DNA of 64,000 bases from an uncultured Eubacteriales bacterium (GCA_900314885.1 OMWY01000014.1:21316-85315), one strand, 5' to 3'; shown: positions 34,699-44,794, counted from the first letter of the stretch. The notes: generated by a model not told the origin, from the letters alone. Numbers and translations: made by a program.

Positions 34699-35631
34699 TT
34701 AATCTATATGTGATGTGATAAATAGCATGTCACCTTCAAGGTTTATGCTGTCATAGCCGTAAGGAGCGATAAAGTTATCGCCCGGCTTAACAGGTACGCC
34801 ATCAACCTTTCCTTCGCCTTCAAGTATATCGACTATAAGGAAGGGATATGGGTTATTTATTGTTATATTATTGTTTACTTTATATTTTGTTACCGTAAAT
34901 AAATCACAGGATACTAATTCCTGTTCTATATTTCCATTAGAAATTACCGGTTCTTTTACGGTGTTGATATTTTTCTGCGGGCAGCGTATCACGTCTATAC
35001 TCTGACTGATGTGAAGTTCACGAGGTTTGCCGTTCTGGAGTCTGCCATAGTCATAAAGCCTGTATGTCACGTCGCTGTTTTGCTGCGTCTCGAGAATAAG
35101 CGTGCCCTTCCTTATCGCATGAACCGTGCCTGAAGGAATGAAGAAGAAATCACCCTTGTGGATAGGAAGAACCGTAATCAAATCATCCCATTTTCCATCG
35201 GTAATCATTTTGGTTAATTCTTCTTTTGAGGCGGCGTTGTGGCCTATAACAATATCCGCCCCCTCATCGCAGTCAACTATATACCAGCACTCAGTCTTCC
35301 CCTTGCTGCCATTTTCATGGGCTCGGGCGTATTCATCATCAGGGTGAACCTGAATCGACAAATTGTCACGGGCATCTATTAACTTTATTAATAGTGGAAA
35401 TACGTCGCCCTCAATATTTCCGAAGAGTTCACGGTGATTCTCCCAAAGCTCAGTCAGGGTCTTACCCTTATAAGGGCCGTCTTTAACAGTGCTGACCCCG
35501 TGGGCGTTAGCCGCCACGACCCAGGCCTCGCCGGTGTGGTCGCCATCCGTCTTATATCCGTATTTCTCGTGAAGCTTGGTTCCACCCCAGAGAACCTCCT
35601 TGCAATAAGGTTCCATAAAAAGTAAATCCAT
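34699..35631 (-). CDS. manA: Mannose-6-phosphate isomerase, class I
   Basis: 310 residues, the usual size for the short Firmicute type I enzyme that interconverts mannose-6-phosphate and fructose-6-phosphate. Zinc-site motifs are IQVHPDDEYA (about 95), GKTECWYI (about 112) and PSGTVHAI (about 165). N-terminal LFMEPYCKEVLWGG and the C-terminal cupin part are also typical. It has its own promoter at 35670-35698. It links mannose from imported glycans to glycolysis or to mannose donors. Confidence 0.93.
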   Translation of the reverse strand: MDLLFMEPYCKEVLWGGTKLHEKYGYKTDGDHTGEAWVVAANAHGVSTVKDGPYKGKTLTELWENHRELFGNIEGDVFPLLIKLIDARDNLSIQVHPDDEYARAHENGSKGKTECWYIVDCDEGADIVIGHNAASKEELTKMITDGKWDDLITVLPIHKGDFFFIPSGTVHAIRKGTLILETQQNSDVTYRLYDYGRLQNGKPRELHISQSIDVIRCPQKNINTVKEPVISNGNIEQELVSCDLFTVTKYKVNNNITINNPYPFLIVDILEGEGKVDGVPVKPGDNFIAPYGYDSINLEGDMLFITSHID

Positions 35632-35669
35632 AGTTTTCGCCTTTCTGTGTAAAATGTATAGCTAAAAAC

Positions 35670-35698
35670 AGTATATCAGACTAAATTTACTTTGTCAT
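35670..35698 (-). promoter_or_regulatory. Promoter of manA
   Basis: Minus-strand ATGACA (35698-35693), 17 bp, TATACT (35675-35670), 39 bp before the ATG. Confidence 0.65.
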
Positions 35699-35734
35699 CA
35701 ATTATTATTGACAAGAATGAATGATTGTTGCAAA

Positions 35735-35762
35735 AAAATAAACCCGCCTGTAAAATACAGGC
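35735..35762 (-). terminator. Terminator after the MATE remnant
   Basis: GCCTGTA (35746-35752) and TACAGGC (35756-35762), followed on the minus strand by GGGTTTATTTTTTT. Confidence 0.8.
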
Positions 35763-35777
35763 AGGCATAGAAAGTGG

Positions 35778-36664
35778 TTATGACTTAAGATCCTTGTAGG
35801 TCTTTCGGATAATCACGACTCCGATTATAAATGTCAATATATCTGACACAGGCATGGAGTAGAGAACTCCGTCGAGGCCGAAGAAAATCGGAAGGACAAG
35901 GGCGAAGCATACGCCGAACACAACCTCACGAAGGAGTGAAAGGATGGTTGATTCAACAGCCTTACCGAGCGCCTGGAGGTAGATAAATGTTCCCTTGTTA
36001 ACCGTCGCGAAATAATATCTCCCGATAGCTTAAATGAATCTCTTGTAAGCTTAATAGCCTTCATATGGCAGAGATACCATATAGCAAGCACTGCGGTCAC
36101 AATCTGGCCTAATACTGTAGCGACCGCGGCACCCATCATACCCATCCTGCATGGGAAAATAAATACCGGGTCAAGAATAATATTTACTACGCACCCTGCG
36201 AGGGTCGATGCCATGGCAAATTTCGGGCTTCCGTCCGAACGTATTACCGGGTTCATAGCCTGGCCGAATACGTAAAATGGGATTCCAAGCGTAATGTAGA
36301 AAAAATATATTTTAGCCTGGGTAAAGGTCTCATTATTTACCCTGCCGCCGAACATGGTAAGGATCGGGTCGGCAAAGGCAAGATAGAGGACGGTCAGAAT
36401 TACTCCGATAATAATGCTCAATATTACGGCGTTACCGACCGTTTTAGAGGCCTTGTCTTTTTCATGACTGCCAAGGCTTATACTTACAAAGGCGCAGGCG
36501 CCGTCGCCGACCATTACGGCAAAGGCGAGGGCTACTACGGTAAGTGGAAATACGACTGTATTCGCGGCGTTTCCGTATGAGCCAAGATAGGTGGCGTTAG
36601 CTATAAATATCTGGTCGACTATGTTATAGAGGGCTGCTACAAGCAGTGAAATTATACAGGTCAA
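35778..36664 (-). pseudogene. MATE-family efflux pump gene, truncated and internally deleted
   Basis: Reading leftward, the frame begins at a TTG inside what is normally the first MATE helix (ISLLVAALYNIVDQIFI) and lacks about 30 N-terminal residues. After FKLSGDII (about residue 213) it leaves frame. The other frame resumes with VNKGTFIYLQALGKAVESTI and runs through a normal MATE C-terminus (LLREVVFGVCFALVLPIFFG) to a TAA at 35778. About 130-150 residues of the second half are missing at the junction. Both lesions make this a non-functional multidrug/Na+ or H+ antiporter relic. Confidence 0.88.
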
Positions 36665-36696
36665 TTAGGAAGCCTTTGTAAAAATTTCTTAACTGT

Positions 36697-38025
36697 TTAA
36701 CTTACATACCTGAAGCTCTTGTCAGTCATCGCCCTCGCGATTACAAGTCCAAGCGGAAGGGCGATTATCATGAATATTCCGTTTACTATCCAACCCGCTC
36801 CTTCACCGACATTCGTGGCGCCGAGGTTATAGACACCGCGGTAGAGGTACATTCCCGGAACCATGATAACTATACTTGGAACCGAGATAGAGATCCTTGG
36901 CACGTCCATTTTCTTTTGGGCGAGGGAGGCTAGAAGGCCTGCCGTGAGCGCCCCGATAAATGAAGCGAAGGCTCCCGGTATATGGAGGTTCGTCACAAGC
37001 TCTAGTCTCAAGGTATTTGCGAGCATTCCGATGATTCCAGCCGTGAAGGCAAGCCACCTCGGGCTGTTAAACATTTGCGAGAAGCCATATACACCTATGA
37101 AGCTGCAGAAAAGTCTGAGCCCGATACGTAAAGAAGGTGTAAGTTCAAGAGGCATGAAGTCGTTAGGCTCGAAGCGAAGCGACCAGGCTACAATCCAGCC
37201 CGTAAGCGTCGCGACCGTAATTATCATGATCGCGTAGCTCATTCGCTCGAGGCCCGACCTCATATGGGATTTCGCAAGGTCGATGCCACCGGTGATAAGC
37301 GGAAATCCCGGAATTATGAAGAGCATGGCGCATATATATCCCGCCTCGTGGCCCGTCGAGGCGTGCATGCCGTACTCCGCTATCTTATAAGAAATGACAC
37401 TTGCGACGCAGGCGAAGGCGACCGATACCACTACTGTAGGTATGAGTGAGATATGCTTGTCAAGCATCCTACGCCTAAGCCAGTTGCCGAGGCCCGCTCC
37501 TACGAGGGCGCAGACCATCTCTATGAAGCCGCCTCCAAGTAAAAATGTGAAGCCGAAGCAGGCAATTCCGGCCGAAAGTCCCGCCTGCCATGGTTTATAA
37601 TTTCCCGGCATATGCTTTATGGTGTGGAGCCTGTCAGTGATTTCCTGTAGAGTCATGCCTGCGCCCTTGCCCGGGAATTCATTTACAAATCTTTCCATAG
37701 CCATAAGCTTGTCCGTATTTACACCCGTAGTCGTTATGCTGATGCTTGCGGCGCAGGATTCTTCACCCTGCATGCAGGTGTAATTCAGAGAAACGAGCCC
37801 GATGTCAGCTGTACACCGCATTCCGAGCTCCTTTGATATGACGTCCATACTATAGAGCACTCGCCAGGCGCTGGTGCCGCATGATAGGAGCATGGCGCCA
37901 AATCGCCCTACTATCATCGTCTTTTCCTTGATAGAGGCCTCACCGGCCGGAACCGTGCTGTCGCTCATAAGCTCCCACCAGTGGATATGCATGTGTATTC
38001 TGTCGTCTTTTATTTCTTCTGCCAT
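36697..38025 (-). CDS. Threonine/serine exporter family protein (fused ThrE domains)
   Basis: About 442 residues from MAEEIKDD (ATG 38025, GGGAG site); the frame upstream is repeat DNA. N-terminal cytoplasmic ThrE region (about 15-120), then about ten hydrophobic helices covering ThrE (DUF1212) and ThrE_2 (DUF3815) in one chain; many Firmicutes encode the two parts as separate genes. Predicted to export threonine, serine or small dipeptides across the cell membrane. It stands alone, with the long inverted-repeat element at 38059-38263 upstream. Confidence 0.85.
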   Translation of the reverse strand: MAEEIKDDRIHMHIHWWELMSDSTVPAGEASIKEKTMIVGRFGAMLLSCGTSAWRVLYSMDVISKELGMRCTADIGLVSLNYTCMQGEESCAASISITTTGVNTDKLMAMERFVNEFPGKGAGMTLQEITDRLHTIKHMPGNYKPWQAGLSAGIACFGFTFLLGGGFIEMVCALVGAGLGNWLRRRMLDKHISLIPTVVVSVAFACVASVISYKIAEYGMHASTGHEAGYICAMLFIIPGFPLITGGIDLAKSHMRSGLERMSYAIMIITVATLTGWIVAWSLRFEPNDFMPLELTPSLRIGLRLFCSFIGVYGFSQMFNSPRWLAFTAGIIGMLANTLRLELVTNLHIPGAFASFIGALTAGLLASLAQKKMDVPRISISVPSIVIMVPGMYLYRGVYNLGATNVGEGAGWIVNGIFMIIALPLGLVIARAMTDKSFRYVS

Positions 38026-38058
38026 TAAAGTTCTCCCTTGCTGTTTAAGCATACAATA

Positions 38059-38263
38059 GTTACTGTTCAGGCCTACACATTCGAAATGCTTCAATGATAC
38101 CCACGCCATTAGAATTGCGCTTTGCGCAAGGCGAGTCGCATTGCTTCGCAAAGCGACAATCTACGAAGCACCGCTAGCGCGGCACTTCAATCTTCGCATT
38201 TCTCATGTAGCAGGCTCAAGGGAAGCTGTATTGCTTCATAATTTGTTGGGTCTGAACAGTAAC
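38059..38263. repeat. 205-bp inverted-repeat element with nested hairpins
   Basis: Ends GTTACTGTTCAG (38059-38070) and CTGAACAGTAAC (38252-38263) are perfect inverted repeats. Inside are GC-rich small hairpins (GCGCTTTGCGC near 38117; GTCGC..GCGAC near 38135-38157; CCGCTAGCGCGG near 38171). It fills the divergent gap between thrE and asnB. It has MITE-like form without coding capacity. A partial copy of its left end lies at 33311-33328. Confidence 0.7.
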
Positions 38264-38302
38264 ACACATTATACACTATTACAATCGATTTGAAAAGTAG
38301 TG

Positions 38303-38330
38303 TTGACAGATTTTCTGATAAAGCTATAAT
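38303..38330 (+). promoter_or_regulatory. Promoter of the asnB-patatin-galT operon
   Basis: TTGACA (38303-38308), 16-bp spacer, TATAAT (38325-38330): consensus hexamers about 80 bp before asnB. Confidence 0.85.
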
Positions 38331-38408
38331 TATAATTGAAGTGCTGTACAAGGCGGGGGTATCCCGTTTGGTACTTACAGCAAACAGATTACATTACAGG
38401 AGAGCAAT

Positions 38409-40298
38409 ATGTGCGGAATATGCGGTTTTACCGGTAACAGACTTAAGAACAGAGAAGACATCCTCACGGCCATGATGAACAGGATTATCCATCGCGGTCC
38501 CGATGGTGCGGGAAAATATATTGACGACGGCATGAACATGGGCCACCGCCGCCTGTCAATCATTGACCTTGACAATGGCCGTCAGCCCATGACAAATGAG
38601 GACGGCTCGCTAATCATTACATTTAACGGTGAGATTTACAATTATAAGGAAATCAAGGAAGACCTCGTAAAATGCGGGCACACCTTCGCGAATAAGAGCG
38701 ACACAGAGGTCCTCATCCACGGCTACGAGGAATACGGCCCTAAGCTCCTTGACAGGCTTCGCGGCATGTTCACCTTCGTCCTCTGGGATAAGAATAAGAA
38801 GAAGGTCTTCGCCGCGAGGGACATGTTCGGAATCAAGCCATTTTACTACACTGTGGTTGACGGCGAGCTTGTCTACGGGTCGGAAATTAAGAGCATACTC
38901 GAGTATCCCGGCGTTAAGCGTGAAGTGAATTTAAACGCCCTCGAGCAGTATCTTTCCTTCCAGTATTCGGTCCTGCCCGAGACATTTTTCAAGGGAATAT
39001 ATAAGCTCATGCCGGGCCACTATATGACCTTTGAGAACGGAAATATGGAAATCGAGCGTTACTTCGATCCTATGCTTACTCCGTCCGAGAAGCCGGTCGA
39101 CCACGCAAAGCTCGTGGATGAGATAGATGACGCGGTTAAGAAATCCATAAATTACCATATGGTTTCGGATGTTGAGGTCGCCTCCCTTCTTTCAAGCGGT
39201 GTCGACTCAAGCTACGTGGCAAGCAACTTCCACGGGGCCAAGACATTTACAGTCGGCTTCGATTATGAGAAATATAACGAGATTCCTTACGCAAAGGAGC
39301 TCTCTAAGAAAATCGGCATAGAAAATTACAGCAAGATCATTTCCACGGAGGAGTACTGGCACGAGCTCCCGAGAATCCAGTACTTCATGGACGAGCCCCT
39401 TGCTGACCCTAGTGCTATAGCCCTCTATTTCGTAGATCGTGAAGCGAGCAAGCAGGTAAAGGTTGTGCTTTCAGGCGAGGGAGCGGATGAGCTTTTCGGC
39501 GGTTACAACATTTACCATGAACCTATGAGCCTCGCGGGCTACCAGAAGCTACCTAAGGGACTGAGGAAGGCTCTCGCTGCGGGAGCTGAGAAGATTCCGG
39601 GAAGAGTAAAGGGAAAGAACTTCCTCATTCGCGGCAGCAAAACGGTCGAGGAGCGCTTTATCGGGAACGCGAACATTTTCACGGTTAAGCAGAGAAATAA
39701 GGTGCTTAAATATAAGACGGCGAAGTCGGATCCTAAGTACCTCACGGCCCCTTATTACGCTAAGGTCAAGGACCTCGATGATGTAGCGAAAATGCAGTAC
39801 ATAGACCTTAATTTCTGGCTTATAGGCGATATCCTTCTTAAGGCCGATAAGATGAGCATGGCCCACTCGCTCGAGAGCCGCGTGCCATTCCTTGACAGGG
39901 GCGTATACGAGGTCGCAAAGGATATTCCTGTAAATGAGAAGGTCACGGACACGAACACGAAGGTCGCCTTCCGTGAGGCTGCCCACAGGTACCTCACGAG
40001 CGCCGGGGCCGAGAAGAAGAAGCTTGGTTTCCCTGTGCCTATAAGGATCTGGCTTAAGCAGGACAAGTACTATAATATCGTGAAGGAAGCATTTACAAGC
40101 GAAGCGGCAAAGAAATTCTTTAACACCGATGAGCTCGTGAAGCTTCTCGATGATCACAGGGCAGGTAAAATGGACTACAGCAGGCATATTTGGAACGTGT
40201 ACATGTTCCTGCTCTGGTATAAGGAGTACTTTGTTGAAGGCGGATGTGACGTGAGCATCGAAGATGAGCTCGCTATGGAAAGGGAGAAAACAGCTTGA
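38409..40298 (+). CDS. asnB: Asparagine synthase, glutamine-hydrolysing
   Basis: 629 residues. N-terminal class II glutaminase domain with catalytic Cys2 (MCGICGFTG) and the RGPDGAG and GEIYN motifs. C-terminal synthetase domain with the ATP pyrophosphatase loop SSGVDSS (about 265) and GEGADELFGGY (about 358). It makes asparagine from aspartate and glutamine with ATP. The size matches AsnB enzymes. It is first in an operon with a patatin-like lipase and galT, overlapping the next gene by 4 nt. AGGAG site before the ATG. Confidence 0.95.
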   Translation: MCGICGFTGNRLKNREDILTAMMNRIIHRGPDGAGKYIDDGMNMGHRRLSIIDLDNGRQPMTNEDGSLIITFNGEIYNYKEIKEDLVKCGHTFANKSDTEVLIHGYEEYGPKLLDRLRGMFTFVLWDKNKKKVFAARDMFGIKPFYYTVVDGELVYGSEIKSILEYPGVKREVNLNALEQYLSFQYSVLPETFFKGIYKLMPGHYMTFENGNMEIERYFDPMLTPSEKPVDHAKLVDEIDDAVKKSINYHMVSDVEVASLLSSGVDSSYVASNFHGAKTFTVGFDYEKYNEIPYAKELSKKIGIENYSKIISTEEYWHELPRIQYFMDEPLADPSAIALYFVDREASKQVKVVLSGEGADELFGGYNIYHEPMSLAGYQKLPKGLRKALAAGAEKIPGRVKGKNFLIRGSKTVEERFIGNANIFTVKQRNKVLKYKTAKSDPKYLTAPYYAKVKDLDDVAKMQYIDLNFWLIGDILLKADKMSMAHSLESRVPFLDRGVYEVAKDIPVNEKVTDTNTKVAFREAAHRYLTSAGAEKKKLGFPVPIRIWLKQDKYYNIVKEAFTSEAAKKFFNTDELVKLLDDHRAGKMDYSRHIWNVYMFLLWYKEYFVEGGCDVSIEDELAMEREKTA

Positions 40299-41146
40299 AA
40301 ATAGGTATTATCGATATCGGAGGCGGTACGAAGGGTGTCTACTCGGCGGGATTGTACGACTACTTAATAGACAGGCATATTACTTTTGACTATTATTTGG
40401 GAGTTTCGGCGGGAGCGGCGAATCTCGCCTCCTACCTTGCGGGACAGAGGGGTAGGACCGCTAACTTCTACCTCGATTACGCCTTCAGAAAGGAGTACAT
40501 GGGCTTCCGCGACTGGCTTTCTGATGGAAATTTCTTCAATCTCGGCTACGTATACGGCACACTCTCGGTCGAGGGTGGCGAGGATCCGCTCGATGTGCGG
40601 GCCATGAAGGCAAGCGGGAAGGAATTCCAGGCGGTCGCGACCGACGCCATGACAGGACGGCCACATTATTTCGGTATGGATGATTTTACGCCGACCGACC
40701 TCTCCGTATTCTGCGCTACATGCTGTATACCGGTAGCCTGCAGGCCCCAGAGGGTCGGGGACAGGTTCTACTTTGACGGCGGCGTATCGAACCCTATTCC
40801 GTGGAAGCACGCGCTTAATGACGGCGTTGACAAAATGGTTGTAGTCTTAAATCGCCCGATAGATGAGACAAAGAATGTCGAAAAGCACCTGAAATGGCTG
40901 CGCAATAGGTTGCGCGATTATCCGGTCATTTTTAAGAGGATTGCAATGAGACATGTTCTCTACAACAGCGAACTCGACGGACTCATAAATCTCGAGAAAA
41001 AGGGCATAGTTCTAAGGGTTGGGCCTGATAACCTCGAAGGTGTCACAACTTTAAAAAGAGACAAAGAAGCATTTGCAAAATTGTACAATAAGGGGTATGA
41101 TGATGGTGTAAAGGTTGAGAAATTTCTCTCATCCATAAAGGAATGA
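40295..41146 (+). CDS. Patatin-like phospholipase
   Basis: 283 residues from a TTG start that overlaps the asnB stop (TTGA), with GGGAG at the right distance. N-terminal glycine-rich oxyanion segment (IDIGGGTKGVYSAG), nucleophile elbow GVSAGA (Ser about 40) and catalytic Asp in FDGGVSNPIPW (about 161) form the Ser-Asp dyad. Predicted to hydrolyse acyl chains of membrane or exogenous lipids; closely related to the YjjU/RssA-type cytosolic patatins. Co-transcription with asnB and galT suggests no obvious shared pathway. Confidence 0.9.
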   Translation: MKIGIIDIGGGTKGVYSAGLYDYLIDRHITFDYYLGVSAGAANLASYLAGQRGRTANFYLDYAFRKEYMGFRDWLSDGNFFNLGYVYGTLSVEGGEDPLDVRAMKASGKEFQAVATDAMTGRPHYFGMDDFTPTDLSVFCATCCIPVACRPQRVGDRFYFDGGVSNPIPWKHALNDGVDKMVVVLNRPIDETKNVEKHLKWLRNRLRDYPVIFKRIAMRHVLYNSELDGLINLEKKGIVLRVGPDNLEGVTTLKRDKEAFAKLYNKGYDDGVKVEKFLSSIKE

Positions 41147-41166
41147 CACAAAGGAGAAAAGGTATT

Positions 41167-42690
41167 ATGGTATTTTCTAACATCGACAGACTGCTTGCGT
41201 ACGGTATTGAGAAGGGCTTGCTTGAGGCTTCGGACGTCTTCTACGCAAGGAACAGGCTCCTGTACACACTTGCGCTTCCTTCATATGAGGACTCAGATTG
41301 CGCAAAGCTTATCGACGAAGCGGCAGCAGGCAAGGCTACCGGAGTTGTCCTCGCTGACGAGCTTAAGGCCCTTGTTGAAGAAGGCCGTAGGAACGGTGTC
41401 TGCGGCGAGACCGCGACTGACGGAGATCTCTTCGACACTAAGCTCATGGACTGCCTCCTTGCCCGCCCGTCTGAGATCATAAGCGAGTTCAATGCGAAAT
41501 ATGCGCAAAGTCCAAAGGAAGCCACGGACTGGTATTATGACTTCTCAAGGGCCACAAACTACATCAGAGTCGACAGAATCGCCCGCGACGTGAAGTGGCA
41601 GGCTGATTCCCCTTACGGAAAGCTTGATATCACCATTAACCTCTCAAAGCCTGAGAAGGACCCTAAGGCCATAGCCGCAGCAAAGACCATGAAGCAGACC
41701 GGCTATCCTAAGTGCGCCCTCTGCCGTGAAAATGAGGGCTTTGCGGGTGACCTTTCCCACGCGGCGAGGGAGAACCACAGGGTTATACCGATTACCCTAG
41801 GCGGTGAGGATTATTTCTTACAATATTCCCCATACGTCTACTACAACGAGCACTGCATTGTCTTAAATAAAAACCACGTACCTATGAAAATAGACCGGGC
41901 TACATTTGACAAGCTCCTCGAGTTTATAACGAAATTCCCTCACTATATGCTTGGCTCTAACGCTGACCTCCCAATCGTAGGCGGCTCAATCCTTACCCAC
42001 GACCATTTCCAGGGAGGCCACTACGAATTTCCTATGACGAGGGCTGATGTCGAGAAGGAAGTTACATTTAAGGGATATGAGGACGTAAAGGCAGGCATAG
42101 TAAAATGGCCTATGTCAGTAATACGCCTTGATGGAAGCGACAGGAAGAGGATAGCTGAGCTCGCTGAGAAGATACTTGCCGCATGGCGCGGATACTCTGA
42201 TGAGAGCGTCGGAATCCTTGCCGAGAGCGATGGCGAGAAACACAATACAATCACCCCTATAGCCAGACGCCGGGGCAATCTCTATGAACTCGATCTGGTA
42301 CTAAGAAATAACAGGACCGATGCCGAGAATCCGTTAGGTATCTTCCACCCGCACGCTAAGCTCCACCATATAAAGAAGGAAAATATAGGCCTCATCGAGG
42401 TTATGGGCCTCGCCGTCCTTCCGGGAAGACTTCTTAATGAGATGGCTAAGCTTAAGGAAGCGATGCTCTCAGGAGCCGACCTTAGAAGCGACGAAGTCCT
42501 CGCTAAGCACGCCGACTGGGCCGACGAGATCAAGGCAAAGTATCCTGACTTTACCAAGGATAACGCCGATGAGATAATAAGAAAAGAAATTGGCCTCGTC
42601 TTCTCCGAAGTCCTCGAAGACGCAGGAGTATACAAGAGAAACACCGAAGGCATGGAAGCCTTTATGAAATTCATATCATCAGTAAATTAA
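41167..42690 (+). CDS. galT: UDP-glucose-hexose-1-phosphate uridylyltransferase, class II GalT
   Basis: About 507 residues from ATG 41167 (AAAGGAG upstream; an earlier ATG at 41143 overlaps the patatin stop but lacks spacing). This is the Firmicute-type GalT with segments ILTHDHFQGGHYEFPM (about 275-290) and GIFHPHAKLHHIKKENIG (about 395-412). It transfers UMP between UDP-glucose and galactose-1-phosphate in the Leloir pathway, matching galactose release by the GH27 enzyme. galK and galE are not in the window. Confidence 0.93.
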   Translation: MVFSNIDRLLAYGIEKGLLEASDVFYARNRLLYTLALPSYEDSDCAKLIDEAAAGKATGVVLADELKALVEEGRRNGVCGETATDGDLFDTKLMDCLLARPSEIISEFNAKYAQSPKEATDWYYDFSRATNYIRVDRIARDVKWQADSPYGKLDITINLSKPEKDPKAIAAAKTMKQTGYPKCALCRENEGFAGDLSHAARENHRVIPITLGGEDYFLQYSPYVYYNEHCIVLNKNHVPMKIDRATFDKLLEFITKFPHYMLGSNADLPIVGGSILTHDHFQGGHYEFPMTRADVEKEVTFKGYEDVKAGIVKWPMSVIRLDGSDRKRIAELAEKILAAWRGYSDESVGILAESDGEKHNTITPIARRRGNLYELDLVLRNNRTDAENPLGIFHPHAKLHHIKKENIGLIEVMGLAVLPGRLLNEMAKLKEAMLSGADLRSDEVLAKHADWADEIKAKYPDFTKDNADEIIRKEIGLVFSEVLEDAGVYKRNTEGMEAFMKFISSVN

Positions 42691-42695
42691 AAAAA

Positions 42696-42794
42696 GAAGG
42701 GGCCAGAACTTTAAATCTAGCCCCTTCTTCCATGGGGCCAGAACTACAGATCTGGCCCCTTCTTCCATGGGGCCAGAACTTTATATCTGGCCCC
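42696..42794. repeat. Three tandem terminator hairpins, 35-bp period
   Basis: Three copies of a 26-nt hairpin, GGGGCCAGAACT..ATCT(G/A)GCCCC, at 42699-42724, 42734-42759 and 42769-42794, separated by an identical 9-nt TTCTTCCAT. They lie between the convergent galT and chemoreceptor genes. Single-base differences fall in the loops or keep pairing possible. They act as a stacked bidirectional terminator or are a repeat expanding by slippage. Confidence 0.85.
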
Positions 42795-42802
42795 TGACAT
42801 TA

Positions 42803-44545
42803 TCATATTTTGAACTTATTAACCTCCCCATTGAGGTGTTCGGCGACTTTAAGGTTCTCATCAGCATTTTCACTTATGCCGCTGACCTTCTCGGTGAGAG
42901 CGACACTAGTCTCTGATACTTCGGTTATTCCCTTTGTGCTCTCTTCGACGGCCTGGTTGATAGCGTCGATTGAATCTCTGATAGAGTTCATATTCTGCTT
43001 TATGCCTTCAGAAGCTCCGGCAAAATCAACCATCATATCATGAATACTGCCTGCATCATTGTTGTAGCTTTCTGCTACGCTCGCGAGCTTATCCATATCA
43101 CTTTCCGTGGACTCGGTGAGGTAATCTATCATTACCTGGGCTTCATCCGCAAGTGAATTTACGGCATCGATAACTTCACGGCTTACCTGCTCAATCTTAG
43201 ACGCAGCATCTCCGCTGTTCGCCGCAAGCTTTCCTATTTCATCCGCGACAACTGCGAATCCGCGACCTGCTTCACCGGCCCTCGCAGCCTCTATCGAAGC
43301 GTTCAGAGCGAGAAGATTTGTCTGGTTTGTAATGGAGATGATATTTTCAGTAAGAGCGCGTATTTCATCGACTTCCTTGCTGCGCTCAATCTTTTCCTTG
43401 ACAGCATCTGCCATTTCAGATGCTTTAGCAAGGCTGGCTTCCTTATCCTGCTCCGCCTTCGCCTTGATATCATCTGCCTTAGTCATGATATCCTTAGCGA
43501 AGCTCTGACCATCATTTGCCTTCTTAGCGACATCATCGACGGAATCGTTCGCCGCATTTACAGAATCGTTAATCGTAGTCAGGGTCGCGCTTGTCTCCTG
43601 CATGGAAGCGCTCATCTCTTCCATAGTGGCGGATACGTCTGTGATGTGATCTTTCGCTTCCGTGAGGTCAGTAACAACTCCCTCGGATGAAGCTGTAAGC
43701 CGCTCGGACCCCTCCGCGACGTTCTGCATTACATTTCTTATAAAGCCTAAGAGAGTATTTACGTTATCAGCAATAAGTTCAAGCTCATCACCACTCTTCA
43801 CGTCAAGCTTCTGGGTAAGGTCACCGCCATTATTCGCTATGTCGTAAATGCGGCTGTTGACCTTGTTGAGGTTTCTTAAAATAGAACGGACAAGGAGAAT
43901 AGCCACAAGCACAAGTATTATCATTCCAACAAATATCATGATAAATGTAGACTTGAGCGAATAAGAAAGCCTGCCCTGTATTGACTGAGCGTTGTAGTCG
44001 GCGCCAAGAACCGCGACTACGTTACCGTCGTTATCCATGATCGGCGAATAAGCGGAGATTACCGGTACATCTTCAGACTCAGTATCTATTTTCCGATCAG
44101 CAGTGGTCTTGCCGGTATAAGCCTCATCAAGTTCCCTGGTGTCGTCGTCATATGCGTCTCCAAGATTCATGGACTCATCATTTACTATAACATACTTGTA
44201 ACCATCATCAGCCTTATACACGATGTATAAATACTGGATGTCGTTAGCCTTCATCTGCTTGTCGACATCATTTTTAAGGCTGCTCTTATATACCTCGCTC
44301 TTAGGCGAATTGATATAATTTGTTACATTGTCGGAGAAAATGTTCCCGGCGGCTGCCTTAGCGACTGCCTCGGCTGTAATCCCTCCCTGACCTGTGAGTG
44401 ACTCCTTTAAGAGGCCATACGAGGTATAGCCAATTAGCACAAGAACTATAATAATCAGCACAGTAATAGGAAGAATTATCTTCGTGCTGATACCCATTTT
44501 GCGCACCTTCATTGACGCGCCTGACTTTGTGGTTGAATCTGCCAT
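42803..44545 (-). CDS. Methyl-accepting chemotaxis protein with Cache sensor
   Basis: 580 residues. Helix about 22-45, extracellular single-Cache-like sensor about 46-195 ([17 protein letters not shown], then [20 protein letters not shown]), second helix about 200-222, HAMP about 225-280, then the signalling domain with [20 protein letters not shown] near 413. Cache domains usually sense small acids, amino acids or similar metabolites. It is a stand-alone gene with a GGAAG site. It differs from the chemoreceptor at 30166 in its sensor type. Confidence 0.92.
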   Translation of the reverse strand: MADSTTKSGASMKVRKMGISTKIILPITVLIIIVLVLIGYTSYGLLKESLTGQGGITAEAVAKAAAGNIFSDNVTNYINSPKSEVYKSSLKNDVDKQMKANDIQYLYIVYKADDGYKYVIVNDESMNLGDAYDDDTRELDEAYTGKTTADRKIDTESEDVPVISAYSPIMDNDGNVVAVLGADYNAQSIQGRLSYSLKSTFIMIFVGMIILVLVAILLVRSILRNLNKVNSRIYDIANNGGDLTQKLDVKSGDELELIADNVNTLLGFIRNVMQNVAEGSERLTASSEGVVTDLTEAKDHITDVSATMEEMSASMQETSATLTTINDSVNAANDSVDDVAKKANDGQSFAKDIMTKADDIKAKAEQDKEASLAKASEMADAVKEKIERSKEVDEIRALTENIISITNQTNLLALNASIEAARAGEAGRGFAVVADEIGKLAANSGDAASKIEQVSREVIDAVNSLADEAQVMIDYLTESTESDMDKLASVAESYNNDAGSIHDMMVDFAGASEGIKQNMNSIRDSIDAINQAVEESTKGITEVSETSVALTEKVSGISENADENLKVAEHLNGEVNKFKI

Positions 44546-44726
44546 GGTTAGCTTCCTTTCATATTTTGTGCCGTTTCACTTCGGCAAAACAGAAATACAA
44601 TTCACGTTAGCGTAATTCCTTTTTTATTCTACACCATCTGTGATAATAAATCAACACAAAAATGAAACTTTGTATGATGTACTACTCTTTAGGTAGATTT
44701 AACTTGAAGAGCTTTAATTTTAGGGG

Positions 44727-44754
44727 TTACATTTAGCTGAAAGTGTGCTATAAT
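44727..44754 (+). promoter_or_regulatory. Promoter of the SprA-like gene
   Basis: TTACAT (44727-44732), 16 bp, TATAAT (44749-44754), 40 bp before the ATG at 44795, which has AAGGAGGTGA. Confidence 0.65.
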
Positions 44755-44794
44755 GCAAGTAAGTATATCTATGGACGGCTAAGGAGGTGATCCT

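Noticed and set aside
37264..37600. Plus-strand open frames inside thrE and similar frames opposite other genes
   Set aside because: They lie entirely within well-supported genes on the other strand, lack ribosome sites and show biased, low-complexity composition typical of antisense shadows.
41143..41166. galT start at ATG 41143 (overlap with patatin stop)
   Set aside because: The AAAGGAG site is downstream of this ATG and well spaced for the ATG at 41167; the resulting length also fits the family better.
42696..42794. Short CRISPR-like array
   Set aside because: Only three units, the 9-nt spacers are identical, and each repeat is a GC-rich terminator hairpin; no cas genes are nearby.
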